From Streptomyces pactum (GTDB lineage: Bacteria > Actinomycetota > Actinomycetes > Streptomycetales > Streptomycetaceae), in the NCBI RefSeq assembly GCF_002005225.1, contig NZ_CP019724.1, positions 558,001 to 622,000 of the forward strand: DNA of 64,000 nt, in the 5' to 3' direction. Below the pieces are notes generated by a model. The model was not told where the DNA came from, did not search any database, and was given only the letters and a program-made list of their open reading frames with translations. Positions 34,288-42,777 of the stretch are shown piece after piece. Both the position numbers and the translations under genes were made by a program. Numbering within the stretch: position 1 is the stretch's first letter; every line of letters starts with the position of its first letter.

Positions 34288-35532
34288 TCACAGGAACCGG
34301 CGCAGGGGCCGGACGGCGACCTCACGGGCCCGCTGGAGGGCGGAGCGTCTCTTCCACCTGCCCGCCCGGATCAGTGTGCTGGCCGCGACGTCCGCCTCGA
34401 AGTGCTCGTCCAGTGTCGCGGTGAACTCCGGGTCCAGCACGGCGAGCATGACCTCCTCGTCGTGGTCGAGCGAACGGCGGTTGAAGTTGGTCGAGCCGAT
34501 CAGGGCGGCGACGCGGTCGACGGTGACGATCTTGGCGTGCATCATCGTCGGCTGGTACTGGTGGATCCGCACCCCGCACGCGGTGAGGTCCTCGTAGTAG
34601 TGCTGTCCGGCCAGTTGGCAGACCCGCTTGTCGGTGTGCGGCCCGGGCAGCACGATCTCCACCTCGACCCCGCGCCGCGCGGCGGCGCACAGCAGCTCGA
34701 CGAAGTACGCGTCGGGTGAGAAGTACGCGGTGGCCAGACGGACACGTTCCTCGGCCGACTCCAGCATCACGCGGAGCAGGGTCTGCATGTCCTGCCAGCC
34801 GAAGCTCGCCGAACCGCGCACCACCTGGACGACCGCGTCGCCCTGGTGCGGGTGCGTGACGAACCGGTCCCGGTCGTCGAAGAGCTCGTCGTGGCACTCC
34901 GCCCAGTTCTGTGCGAAGGCCGCGGCGACGCCGTCCACCGCGGGGCCCCGGACCTCGACGTGGGTGTCACGCCACTCGTGCGGATTGCGCGCGTCGCCGC
35001 ACCACTCCTCGGCGATCCCCACTCCGCCGGTGAAGGCGGTCTCCTCGTCGACGACGAGGACCTTGCGGTGGCAGCGGTGGTTCTGCTTGAGCGGCGAGAG
35101 GTACAGCGGCTTGCGGAACCACGCCACCTGCACCCCGGCCCGTTCCATCGTCCGCAGTTGCTCGGCCTCGATCAGCCGGCTGCCGAACCCGTCCAGCAGC
35201 AGCCGCACCCGTATCCCGGCACGCGCCCGCTCCGCGAGGGCCTCGGCGAAGCGGCGGGCGATGTCGCCCTTCCAGTACACGAACGTCATCATGTCCACCG
35301 TGTGCTCGGCACTGCCGATCGCGGCCAGCATGGCGGCGAAGATCTCGTCCCCGTTGCGCAGGACCGTCAGCGCGTTGCCCTCGGTCGCCGCGATCCCGAT
35401 CAGCCGCTCCAGACGCCGTCTTATCCGCGTGACGCGCTCGTCGCCGGACGCAGCGGCGCCGGCGGCAGCGGGCGTAGCCGGGGTCTTCGGGGCCGCCGGG
35501 GCCGGTTTGGACGGTTGCTGCGTACTTGTCAT
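34288..35532 (-). CDS. phospholipase D-family protein (cardiolipin synthase-like)
   Basis: 414 aa with two HKD motifs: HRKVLVVDEETAFTGG (HxK, first) and MHAKIVTVDRVAALIGSTN (second). Each is followed by the expected Asn/Gly-Ser block. The first 30 residues are Pro/Ala-rich and there is no obvious membrane anchor, unlike most Cls enzymes. The ATG is at 35532. Likely reactions are transesterification or hydrolysis of phospholipids. No operon partner. Confidence 0.87.
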   Translation of the reverse strand: MTSTQQPSKPAPAAPKTPATPAAAGAAASGDERVTRIRRRLERLIGIAATEGNALTVLRNGDEIFAAMLAAIGSAEHTVDMMTFVYWKGDIARRFAEALAERARAGIRVRLLLDGFGSRLIEAEQLRTMERAGVQVAWFRKPLYLSPLKQNHRCHRKVLVVDEETAFTGGVGIAEEWCGDARNPHEWRDTHVEVRGPAVDGVAAAFAQNWAECHDELFDDRDRFVTHPHQGDAVVQVVRGSASFGWQDMQTLLRVMLESAEERVRLATAYFSPDAYFVELLCAAARRGVEVEIVLPGPHTDKRVCQLAGQHYYEDLTACGVRIHQYQPTMMHAKIVTVDRVAALIGSTNFNRRSLDHDEEVMLAVLDPEFTATLDEHFEADVAASTLIRAGRWKRRSALQRAREVAVRPLRRFL

Positions 35533-35727
35533 GGTATTCCCTGGCCGGATCACGACGAGGAAACATCGGGCCGCGGCGCCCGGTCCGGCACGGGCTGAGC
35601 GGCGAGCCGACTGTACCTCCGGCGCCCGGGCCCGGCCGGACCGCGTCCCGTAGCCCGCGCCGCCGGCGGGGCGGGCACCGGGTGGCGTTCCTTGCGGGAC
35701 GGGGGCGCCGGACGGCAGGCTTCGGTT

Positions 35728-36180
35728 GTGGCCACTTTGCTGATCGTGCATCACACGCCGTCGCCGAACTGCCGGGCGATGCTGGAAGCCGTCGTGTCCG
35801 GGGCGACCGCGCCGGAGATCGAGGGGGTGCGGGTGGTCCGGCGGGCGGCGCTGGCGGCGACCGCCGTCGACGTGCTGGAGGCCGACGGGTACCTGCTGGG
35901 CACCCCGGCGAACCTCGGCTACATGTCCGGGGCACTGAAGCACTTCTTCGACCAGGTCTACTACCCCTGCCTGGACGACACGCGGGGCCGGCCCTTCGGC
36001 TACTACGTGCACGGCGGCAGCGACACCACCGGCGCGGTGCGCGCCGTCGAGTCGGTCACGACGGGCCTCGCCTGGCAGCGCGCGGCCCCGGTGGTGAGCG
36101 TGGCCGGCGAGCCCGGAAAGGCCGATCTGGAGGCCTGCTGGGAGCTGGGGGCCACGCTCGCCGCCGGACTGATGGACTGA
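35728..36180 (+). CDS. flavodoxin-fold NAD(P)H-dependent reductase
   Basis: 150 aa with an N-terminal flavin-phosphate loop (VHHTPSPNCRAMLEAV) and the motif GTPANLGYMSGALKHFFDQ typical of NADPH-dependent FMN reductases. FMN-binding and dimer text HGGSDTTGA fits the WrbA/flavodoxin_2 group. GTG start at 35728; an upstream in-frame ATG (35692) lacks a ribosome-binding site. Likely a quinone or flavin reductase in the cytoplasm. Confidence 0.82.
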   Translation: MATLLIVHHTPSPNCRAMLEAVVSGATAPEIEGVRVVRRAALAATAVDVLEADGYLLGTPANLGYMSGALKHFFDQVYYPCLDDTRGRPFGYYVHGGSDTTGAVRAVESVTTGLAWQRAAPVVSVAGEPGKADLEACWELGATLAAGLMD

Positions 36181-36685
36181 CCCGCCCGGCGCTTCCCCGG
36201 CGGTGGGTGAACGACCGGGCGGCCGGGCCGTGGGCGCGCGGGTGCCCCAGGGCTCGCGGCGCGCGGGAAGGCGGGCGTCCGGAGCCGACGGGACGCTGGC
36301 TTTCCGCCCGCGGCTCGGCCGCGCGGACCAAGCGCTCGGCGGTGGGGGCCTCCGCCGTCTGCACCGGCCCGCCGCCAGCGCCGGACCGCGTGCTGCCGAG
36401 GATCTCGCCGTCGAGCAGGAGTACGGGAGGCCGGACGGGTCCGGCGAGCCTGCCGGTCCTGCCGCCGAGCCGGTGCGGGATCAGGCGGCGTCACGTCGAG
36501 GACGGCCGGATCGAAGCACCGCTCGGTCAGCCGGGCCACGCATCCGGGCGCCGCCCCGCGCCGGCACGACCCGGTGGCCCGCCGGCCGCGGCGTGCTCCG
36601 CGGGAGCTCCGCCGGGCGGTCGGCGCCGACGGTGAGCAGGACGTACGGCACGCCCGCACGACGGGCGGTCCCGCACCTCGGGCCT
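36181..36685. other. gene-poor DNA with unidentified relics
   Basis: About 500 bases with no intact gene. The minus strand has stretches that read like protein (AGVPYVLLTVGADRPAEL near 36640, ARLTERCFDPAVLDVTPPDP near 36520), but they stop or shift frame and I cannot name a family. I regard them as decayed coding sequence. Confidence 0.35.
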
Positions 36686-36795
36686 CACGACCGCGGGACC
36701 CACGACCGCGGGACCCACGACCGCGGACCTCACGACCGCGGACTTCACGACCTTACGACCGCGGGACCCACGACCCGGGGAACCGACGACCGGGA
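36686..36795. repeat. 15-bp tandem repeat array
   Basis: About seven copies of a 15-bp unit, CACGACCGCGGGACC, with the first two identical and the later ones drifting (CACGACCGCGGACCT, then shorter forms). It lies in the gap after the flavodoxin gene. There are no spacers, so it is not a CRISPR array. Confidence 0.85.
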
Positions 36796-36883
36796 GACAT
36801 ACGTGCCGGGGGGACATGCGTGCGGACAGGCCGGCCGGGGCCGCTGGGGCGGACGGCGGCTTGCGCGTGCGCGCCATGCCGGC

Positions 36884-36940
36884 ACTCCCGCCTTGCTCAG
36901 GTACTCCCGCATTGCTCAGGCACTCCCGCATTGCTCAGGC
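36884..36940. repeat. 19-bp tandem repeat across the end of the ABC ATPase gene
   Basis: Three adjacent 19-bp units, ACTCCCGCATTGCTCAGGC (36903 and 36922, identical) and a variant at 36884. The third copy contains the stop codon of the minus-strand ATPase gene (36935-36937), so the array seems to have grown by copying that gene's 3' end. Confidence 0.85.
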
Positions 36941-37765
36941 AGTACGGTCGTCCTCGGTCGCCCGCCCGGGGCGGGTCAGGGCCCGGCTCGGGGGCTTGGC
37001 CGTCAGGGTGCCGAGGAAGCGGACGTGCGGGCGGCCGCCCGGGCCGTGGCCGACCTCGGCGCGCACCCGGTACACATCGGCGACGAGGTCCGCGGTCAGG
37101 ACCTCCGCGGGATCGCCGGAGGCGACGACCCGCCCCTCGGACAGCACCACGAGGTGGTCGCAGTACATCGCCGCGAGGTTCAGGTCGTGCAGGGCGACGA
37201 CGCTGGTGACGGGCAGTGCGGCGACGAGGGACAGCACGTCGAGCTGGTGCTGGATGTCGAGGTGGTTGGTCGGTTCGTCCAGCAGGAGTTCGCGTGGCCG
37301 CTGGGCGAGGGCGCGGGCGATCTGGACGCGCTGGCGTTCACCACCGGACAGGGTGTGCCACAGCCGGTCCGCCTGCCCGGCCAGAGCGGTGCGTTCCAGG
37401 GCGTCCGTGACCGCCTCCTCGTCCGCCGTCGACGTCGGCGTCCAGGCACGGCGGTGCGGGATCCGGCCGAGCCGGACCACGTCCCGGACGGTGAGTTCGA
37501 CCTGTGTGTCGGCCTGCTGCTCGACCACCGCCACGCGCCGGGCCACGTCCCGGCGGCCCACCCGGTCCAGCGGGCGGCCGTCGAGGGTGACGACGCCGCC
37601 GGCCGGGGCCAGGACGCCGGCGAGCAGCCGCAGCAGCGTGGACTTCCCCGAGCCGTTGGGACCGAGCAGGCCCGTCATGGCGCCGGGCCGGGGGCTCAGG
37701 CCGACGCCGTCCAGAATGAGCCGCCCGCCGGCGGCGCGGGAGACCCGCTCGGCCCTCAGTGTCAC
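36935..37765 (-). CDS. corrinoid/siderophore ABC importer ATPase (BtuD/FecE type)
   Basis: 276 aa with Walker A GPNGSGKST, signature LSGGERQR, Walker B LLLDEPTNHLD and H-loop VALHDLN. Closest types are FecE/BtuD. The GTG start at 37765 overlaps the permease stop (GTGA), giving coupled translation. With the upstream cobalamin riboswitch, the natural role is energising vitamin B12 or cobinamide import. The C-terminal tail beyond about residue 255 is variable, and the 19-bp repeat covers its end. Confidence 0.88.
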   Translation of the reverse strand: MTLRAERVSRAAGGRLILDGVGLSPRPGAMTGLLGPNGSGKSTLLRLLAGVLAPAGGVVTLDGRPLDRVGRRDVARRVAVVEQQADTQVELTVRDVVRLGRIPHRRAWTPTSTADEEAVTDALERTALAGQADRLWHTLSGGERQRVQIARALAQRPRELLLDEPTNHLDIQHQLDVLSLVAALPVTSVVALHDLNLAAMYCDHLVVLSEGRVVASGDPAEVLTADLVADVYRVRAEVGHGPGGRPHVRFLGTLTAKPPSRALTRPGRATEDDRTA

Positions 37766-38820
37766 CGGATCCTCCGGGTGCGGTACAGGACGAGGACGAA
37801 CGCGGGCACACCGATCATCGAGGTCACCACCCCCACCGGGATCTCCTGGGGTTCCAGGACGGTACGCGCCAGGGTGTCGGCCCACACCAGGAACACCGCC
37901 CCGGCGAGCGCGCAGACCGGCAGCAGCCGGGCGTGTCCGGGGCCGGTCACCGCCCGTACGGCGTGCGGCAGCACCAGTCCGACGAAGCCGATGGCACCGG
38001 CGGAGGCGACCAGGGCGGCGGTGAGCAGCGCGGTCGCGCACAGCAGTACCAGCCGGGTACGGGCCAGGTGGACGCCGAGCGTGGCCGCCGCCTCCTGGCC
38101 GAACGCGAAGGCGTCCAGCGTCCCGGCGTATCCGAGGCACACGGCCAGCACCACGGCCAGGGCCGCCGCCCCCGTCCACACGTCCGTCCAGTCAGCCCCG
38201 CCGAGCGAGCCGAGCAGCCAGAACAGTACGCCGCGGGTGGTCTCGGCGTCGGCCGCGGTCATCACGACGAACGAGGTGAGCGCGGAGAACATCTGCATGG
38301 CCGCCACGCCGGCGAGCACCACCCGGTCGGGGGTTCCGCCGAGGCTGTGGCTGAGCAGCATCACCAGCGCGAACGAGCACACGGCCCCGACGAACGCCCC
38401 GCCCGGCAGGGACAGGGCGCCGCCGCCCACACCGAGTACGACGACCAGGACGGCACCGGTCGAGGCGCCGGAGGAGACGCCCAGCACGAAGGGGTCGGCG
38501 AGCGGGTTGCGCAGCAGGGACTGGAGTACGGCGCCGCACACGGCGAGTCCGGCGCCGCACACCGCGGCGAGGAGGGTGCGGGGCAGCCGCAGGTTCCAGA
38601 CGATGCCGTCGCGCAGGGGCGTGACGTCGACGCCGGGGCTGCCCCCGCCGAGGTGGGCGGCGACCACCGACCACACCTCGCCGACGCCGATGTCCGCCGG
38701 GCCGATGGTGACGGCGACGGCCACGGAGGCGCACAGGGCGAGGAGTCCGGCCGCCGCCCACGCCGGGTACGTGCGGCCGGTCGCGCGTATGCCGGGGGCC
38801 GCCCGGCCGGTGGACGTCAC
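37762..38820 (-). CDS. FecCD/BtuC-type permease
   Basis: 352 aa with about ten helices. Family text includes LRLPRTLLAAVCGAGLAVCG, QSLLRNPLADPFVLGVSSGA and AGAIGFVGLVLPHAVRAVTG, all diagnostic of the FecCD/BtuC fold. It overlaps the binding-protein gene at one end (ATGA at 38817-38820) and the ATPase gene at the other. Import of a corrinoid is inferred from the riboswitch. Confidence 0.9.
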   Translation of the reverse strand: MTSTGRAAPGIRATGRTYPAWAAAGLLALCASVAVAVTIGPADIGVGEVWSVVAAHLGGGSPGVDVTPLRDGIVWNLRLPRTLLAAVCGAGLAVCGAVLQSLLRNPLADPFVLGVSSGASTGAVLVVVLGVGGGALSLPGGAFVGAVCSFALVMLLSHSLGGTPDRVVLAGVAAMQMFSALTSFVVMTAADAETTRGVLFWLLGSLGGADWTDVWTGAAALAVVLAVCLGYAGTLDAFAFGQEAAATLGVHLARTRLVLLCATALLTAALVASAGAIGFVGLVLPHAVRAVTGPGHARLLPVCALAGAVFLVWADTLARTVLEPQEIPVGVVTSMIGVPAFVLVLYRTRRIR

Positions 38821-39893
38821 TTGGTGAGGCCGTACGCGCGCAACGCCGCCGCCACCTTCTCCACGCCCTCGACGGTGCGGATGGTGGGGTTCATGGCCTG
38901 CCCGCTGAGGAGCACGTAGCGCTTCTTCCTGACGGCGGTCATGTTCCTGGTGACGGGGTCGGACTCCAGGAACTCGATCTTCTTCGCGGCGGTCTCGGCC
39001 GATTGCGACCTGCGGGTGAGGTCGCCGATGACCAGGACGTCGGGGTCACGGTCGGCGACCGTCTCCCAGCCGATCTGCGGCCACTCCTCACGGGTGTCGT
39101 CCATGACGTTCCTCGCGCCGACCGCGCGGGTCATGACGCCGGGGGCGCCGCAACAGCCCGCCAGGTAGGGCGAGGTGGAGTTGGCGAACCAGTACATGAG
39201 GGTGACACCGGAGGCGTCGACGCCCGACGTGGCCTTCTCGACCCGGGCCTTCAGGTCGGCGACCAGTTCCTCGCCACGCTGCTCGACGTCGAAGATCCGG
39301 GCGAGGTCGCGGACTTCGCCGTAGACGGTGTCCATCGTCAGGGCCTTGCTGCGGACGCCGTCGCCGTCGCCGCCGTTGTCCTTGCCGGCGCAGTCGGACG
39401 GGGACAGGTAGGCCGGTACGCCGAGTTCGTCGAACTGCTCGCGCGTTGCCACGCCGCCGGGGCCGAGCGTGGAGGCGAAGGAGGCGGCGACGAAGTCGGG
39501 TTCGGCGTCCAGGACCTTCTCGAAGGAGGGCATGTCGTCGGCGAGTCTGGGCACGCCGGCGTTAGCCTTCTCCAGGCCCTTCATGACCGGGTCGGTCCAG
39601 GTGGCGGTGCCCGCCATCCGGTCGGCCAGGCCGAGCGACAGCAGGATCTCGGTGGTGCCCTGGTTGAGGGAGACCGCCCGCCGGGGCGGCGCGCCGACCT
39701 CCACCCGGTACCCGCAGTCGGTGACGGTGCGGGGGTAACCGGCGGCCTCGGCCGGTACGGCGGAGTCGGTGGTGGTCGCTGTGGAGCCGCACCCGGCCGC
39801 CAGCAGGGCGACGGAGACGAGCAGGGCCGGGCCGCGGGACGAGCGGCGGGAACGGAGCAGGCGTCGGGAGGCGGCGGGGCACGCTGCGGGCAA
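38817..39893 (-). CDS. BtuF/FecB-type substrate-binding lipoprotein
   Basis: 358 aa with a long basic N terminus and lipobox VALLAAGCGS near residue 35. The mature part is a helical-backbone metal/corrinoid receptor: RRAVSLNQGTTEILLSLGLA, then DPDVLVIGDLTRR. A cysteine pair (AGCCGAPG) is unusual. The probable start is TTG at 39893 with AGAGGAT upstream. It is the first gene after the cobalamin riboswitch, which argues for corrinoid binding over siderophore binding. Confidence 0.85.
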   Translation of the reverse strand: MPAACPAASRRLLRSRRSSRGPALLVSVALLAAGCGSTATTTDSAVPAEAAGYPRTVTDCGYRVEVGAPPRRAVSLNQGTTEILLSLGLADRMAGTATWTDPVMKGLEKANAGVPRLADDMPSFEKVLDAEPDFVAASFASTLGPGGVATREQFDELGVPAYLSPSDCAGKDNGGDGDGVRSKALTMDTVYGEVRDLARIFDVEQRGEELVADLKARVEKATSGVDASGVTLMYWFANSTSPYLAGCCGAPGVMTRAVGARNVMDDTREEWPQIGWETVADRDPDVLVIGDLTRRSQSAETAAKKIEFLESDPVTRNMTAVRKKRYVLLSGQAMNPTIRTVEGVEKVAAALRAYGLTK

Positions 39894-39967
39894 GGAAGAT
39901 CCTCTGGCGTCGAGGGCTCATACGCGAAGCCCGTTCGTACGGTGCGGCCCGCGCCGTGCGCGGCGCG

Positions 39968-40140
39968 GGTGCCAGCAGGTCTTCGGACTCGGGATCGACC
40001 GGACGGAACGCCTTCCCGGACGGCTCCCGCCGTCCAGTGGCTCTTGTCCCGCCCGTCCCCCTCACCGCTGCGCGTCAGCTCCGGATTCGCACCGGATTCC
40101 CTGACCCACCAGGTGGGTTCGACTGGCTCCCGCAAGCTAC
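39968..40140 (-). promoter_or_regulatory. cobalamin riboswitch upstream of the btuFCD-type genes
   Basis: On the minus strand the region contains, in order, GGGAATCCGGTGCGAATCCG, CTGACGCGCAGCGGTGAG (B12-box region), GCCACTGGACGG and a closing arm with GAAGACCTGCTGGCA. The order and sequences are those of the adenosylcobalamin riboswitch (RF00174). It starts about 75 bases before the binding-protein gene. When bound to cobalamin it should lower expression of the importer. Edges are approximate. Confidence 0.9.
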
Positions 40141-40373
40141 CACAGGGTCACCACGCCTTCGGGGGCGGCCGACTGCCCGACCGCCCCCGGCGCCGCCCGG
40201 ACGGTCTTCACGTTGCCGCGGACGACCTCGGCCGAGACGTTGACGGTGCAGGACTCGTCCGCACCGCGCAGGGGGTTGCCCGGCACCTCCGCGGTGCCGA
40301 CCACCATCACCCCGATCGGCCATGCCGTCAACGGCAGAACCAGCGGCAGAAAGACGAAAACGGCCGTGCGGCG
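40137..40373 (-). pseudogene. remnant downstream of the BlaI gene, M56-like start
   Basis: Directly after the BlaI stop codon the same frame reads RTAVFVFLPLVLPLTAWPI, like the first helix of the M56 (BlaR-type) protease gene that normally follows BlaI in Streptomyces. It then runs into unrelated text (MVVGTAEVPGNPLRGADESC) and stops at 40137 against the riboswitch. There is no usable start codon. It is probably a truncated protease gene joined to other sequence. An intact small secreted protein with an undetected start remains possible. Confidence 0.4.
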
Positions 40374-40760
40374 TCAGCCGTCCCCCGCCTCGGGCGCGTG
40401 CCCCAGCAGTTCGCGCAGCAGCCGCTCGTCGTCCGGGTCGAGGCCGATCACGAAGCTGGCCAGCACCGCTTCCCGGTCGCTCTCGGCGTCCAGCACCTTG
40501 CGCATCTTGCGCGCGGCCAGGCCCGCCTGGTCCGAGGCGGGTGTCCAGGCGAAGGACCGGCCCGCGCGCTCGCGGCCGACCGCGCCCTTCTCCAGCAGCC
40601 TGGTCAGGATCGTGATCACCGTGGTGTAGGCGAGGTCGCCGCCCAGGCGCTTCTGCACCCAGCCGGCCGTCGCGGGGCCGTCCGCCTCGCGCAGCGCCGA
40701 CAGCACCAGCGCCTCCAGCTCGCCCTGCCCCCGCCGCCGCGGACGCCGGTGATCTGTCAC
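40374..40760 (-). CDS. BlaI/MecI-family repressor
   Basis: 128 aa. The winged helix reads LEALVLSALREADGPATAGW, then TTVITILTRLLEKGAVGRER, which is standard for BlaI/MecI/CopY. The C-terminal dimer region is ERLLRELLGHAPE. GTG at 40760 follows AAGGAGACGGGCC. Family members repress beta-lactamase or copper genes and are cut by an M56 protease. Here the partner seems damaged (see the region at 40137), so control may be lost or act from elsewhere. Confidence 0.85.
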   Translation of the reverse strand: MTDHRRPRRRGQGELEALVLSALREADGPATAGWVQKRLGGDLAYTTVITILTRLLEKGAVGRERAGRSFAWTPASDQAGLAARKMRKVLDAESDREAVLASFVIGLDPDDERLLRELLGHAPEAGDG

Positions 40761-40933
40761 GGCCCGTCTCCTTCCGCCGCAGTCCCTTGCCCGTCCGATG
40801 TCCGTCCGAGGCGACATCGTATAGAGGCGCCGGTCGTGCCGGTGCCACCCGGACCGGTCACCGGCGCTTCCGCGGGCGTGGCCGGCGGCGACGGCGAGCC
40901 GGGCCCGGTGTCCCGCGTCCGGTGTTGTGCCGG

Positions 40934-42658
40934 TCAGTGGTCCGTGGCGCAGCAGCCGCCCGCACCGCCGTCGGCCGGGGAGGTGTCGAGGCGGCAGAAG
41001 CAGGAAGCCTCGACGGGTACGTCGGCCAGGGCGGTGGCGAACTTCAACTGCTGTGCCACGATCCGCGCCTCCCCCGGCCTACCCAGCCGCACCAGGCACT
41101 CGTGGAGTCCGTGCAGGGCCCAGACGTTGCCGGGGTGCTGCAGGGGGCGGGGAAGGGTGTCGTCGAGCCCCAGGTCGGCCCGGTACACCGCCTCGGCCTC
41201 CGCGACCCGGCCCCGTTCCAGGAGCAGGGCGCCGTAGGCGTGCCGGGTGGGCTGCATCCAGCCCCACGGTTCGTCGTACGGGAGGTTGTCGTCCAGTTCG
41301 ATCGACCGCTCCAGGGCGGCGAAGGCGGCGGTGTGGTCGCCCTTGCGGTACTCCAGTTCGCCGTCGAGCATGGCGGAGGCGACGGCGAGGATGTCGGCGC
41401 AGGTGTTGTTGAACAGCGTGCGCGTCCGCGGCACCCGGGCGACCGCCTCGCGGAACAGGAGGCGCTCGGCCTCCGCCTCGGCGATCCTGCCGGTGGCCGA
41501 GAGGGCGACCCCGCGGGCGTAGTGGAGCATCGCGGTCGTCACGCTGTACAGGCGCGGGTCGGCGGGCAGCGGCAGTCCGAGGATGTCCGCCCAGCGCCCG
41601 AACCGGATCAGGACGTGCACCCGCATGGCGACGAAGCCCTCCAGCCAGTCGGCCATCGGCGGGCTTTCGACGCGCAGCAGTTCCTCGGGGACGGACGCCT
41701 CGAGCTGTGCGGCGGTGTCCAGGGCGACCTGGTACTGGCCCAGGAACATCGCGCCGTAGATCCGGAAGTGGTAGTTGTGCGAGCGGTAGAGGGTGTAGAA
41801 GTTCATCGCCCCGGCCCGCGCTCGGTACTTCTCGTCGGCGGCGATCGCGGCGCTGTTGTCCGACACCACGCGCCGGTAGTCGCCGCACAGCACTTCGAGG
41901 TGCGACGGCATGTGGTTGAGGTGCCCGGCGTCGGGGACCAGGCCGCGCAGCCGGTCGGCGACGGTGAGGGCCGCCTCGGGAGTGGCCGACATCTCCATCA
42001 GGTGGATGTACAGGTGCAGGACACCGGGGTGCGCACGTCCGCCCTCGGTGCCCAGGGCCCGGTCGAGGACGTCCTTCGCCTCCAGGGTGCGGGCGCCCTC
42101 GGCGGGCCGTCCCGTGCGCAGGTCCCACAGTTGCCAGGGCGTCAGGTTCATCAGCGCGTCGGCGTAGAGGGCGGCCACGTCCAGGTCGTCCGGGGCGAGT
42201 TCCCGGACGGCACGCATGTTCTCGGCGTACGGCGCGTTCCACACCGAGCAGTCCTCGACGGCGCGCGCCTGCGGGTAGCGGGCGCGCAGGGCGCCGATCA
42301 GGGCGCGCTCGACCGGGGTGGCAGAGCGGGCCGCCTTCTCGTGGGCGAGTTCGACGGCGGCGTGGGTGCGGTCGACGGTCCGCGTCAGCTCCTCGGCGTC
42401 GAAGGCCTCCCACGGCTTGTTGTAGTTCGGGCCGAGGGCGTAGGCGATGCCCCAGTGGGCCATGGCGCAGTGCGGGTCGGCCGCGGCGGCGGCCTCGAAG
42501 CAGGCGACGGCCTCCTCGTGGTGGAAGGCGTACGTCCACACCAGTCCGCGGTCGAACCACCGCTGGGCCTCGGGGGACGAGGTCGTCACCGGGCGACCGT
42601 GGGTGCCGAGGTCGTAGTAGTCCCTGGGATGGTTCACGGGGTGGTTCATGGGGTCCAT
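40934..42658 (-). CDS. large TPR-repeat protein with Cys-rich tail
   Basis: 574 aa, mostly paired helices of the TPR type (RWFDRGLVWTYAFHHEEAVA at the start). Conserved His-rich texts HPGVLHLYIHLMEM and HLNHMPSHLEV recur in this widespread but uncharacterised family. The C terminus has CFCRLD and GGCC followed by ATDH, which could bind a metal. No signal peptide. It is separated from the BlaI gene by 173 bases. The role is unknown; metal-dependent enzyme activity is conceivable. Confidence 0.75.
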   Translation of the reverse strand: MDPMNHPVNHPRDYYDLGTHGRPVTTSSPEAQRWFDRGLVWTYAFHHEEAVACFEAAAAADPHCAMAHWGIAYALGPNYNKPWEAFDAEELTRTVDRTHAAVELAHEKAARSATPVERALIGALRARYPQARAVEDCSVWNAPYAENMRAVRELAPDDLDVAALYADALMNLTPWQLWDLRTGRPAEGARTLEAKDVLDRALGTEGGRAHPGVLHLYIHLMEMSATPEAALTVADRLRGLVPDAGHLNHMPSHLEVLCGDYRRVVSDNSAAIAADEKYRARAGAMNFYTLYRSHNYHFRIYGAMFLGQYQVALDTAAQLEASVPEELLRVESPPMADWLEGFVAMRVHVLIRFGRWADILGLPLPADPRLYSVTTAMLHYARGVALSATGRIAEAEAERLLFREAVARVPRTRTLFNNTCADILAVASAMLDGELEYRKGDHTAAFAALERSIELDDNLPYDEPWGWMQPTRHAYGALLLERGRVAEAEAVYRADLGLDDTLPRPLQHPGNVWALHGLHECLVRLGRPGEARIVAQQLKFATALADVPVEASCFCRLDTSPADGGAGGCCATDH

Positions 42659-42777
42659 GAGGGGACCTATACCGCACGCCGGGGCGGCCAGAGGTACTTC
42701 GCGGGCCGGTCATACCAACCGGTGTCCCCGCCGGACGCTCGGCGCCCGGCGGGGGTGGGGGGACGGGAAGGGCGCGA

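Noticed and set aside
36686..36940. CRISPR array
   Set aside because: Units are 15 and 19 bp, directly adjacent without spacers, and no cas genes are present.
36203..38827. 874-codon plus-strand frame
   Set aside because: It runs antisense through the permease and ATPase genes, whose motifs are intact on the minus strand.
37762..39893. Siderophore importer
   Set aside because: Family motifs alone allow this, but the cobalamin riboswitch directly upstream favours corrinoid import.
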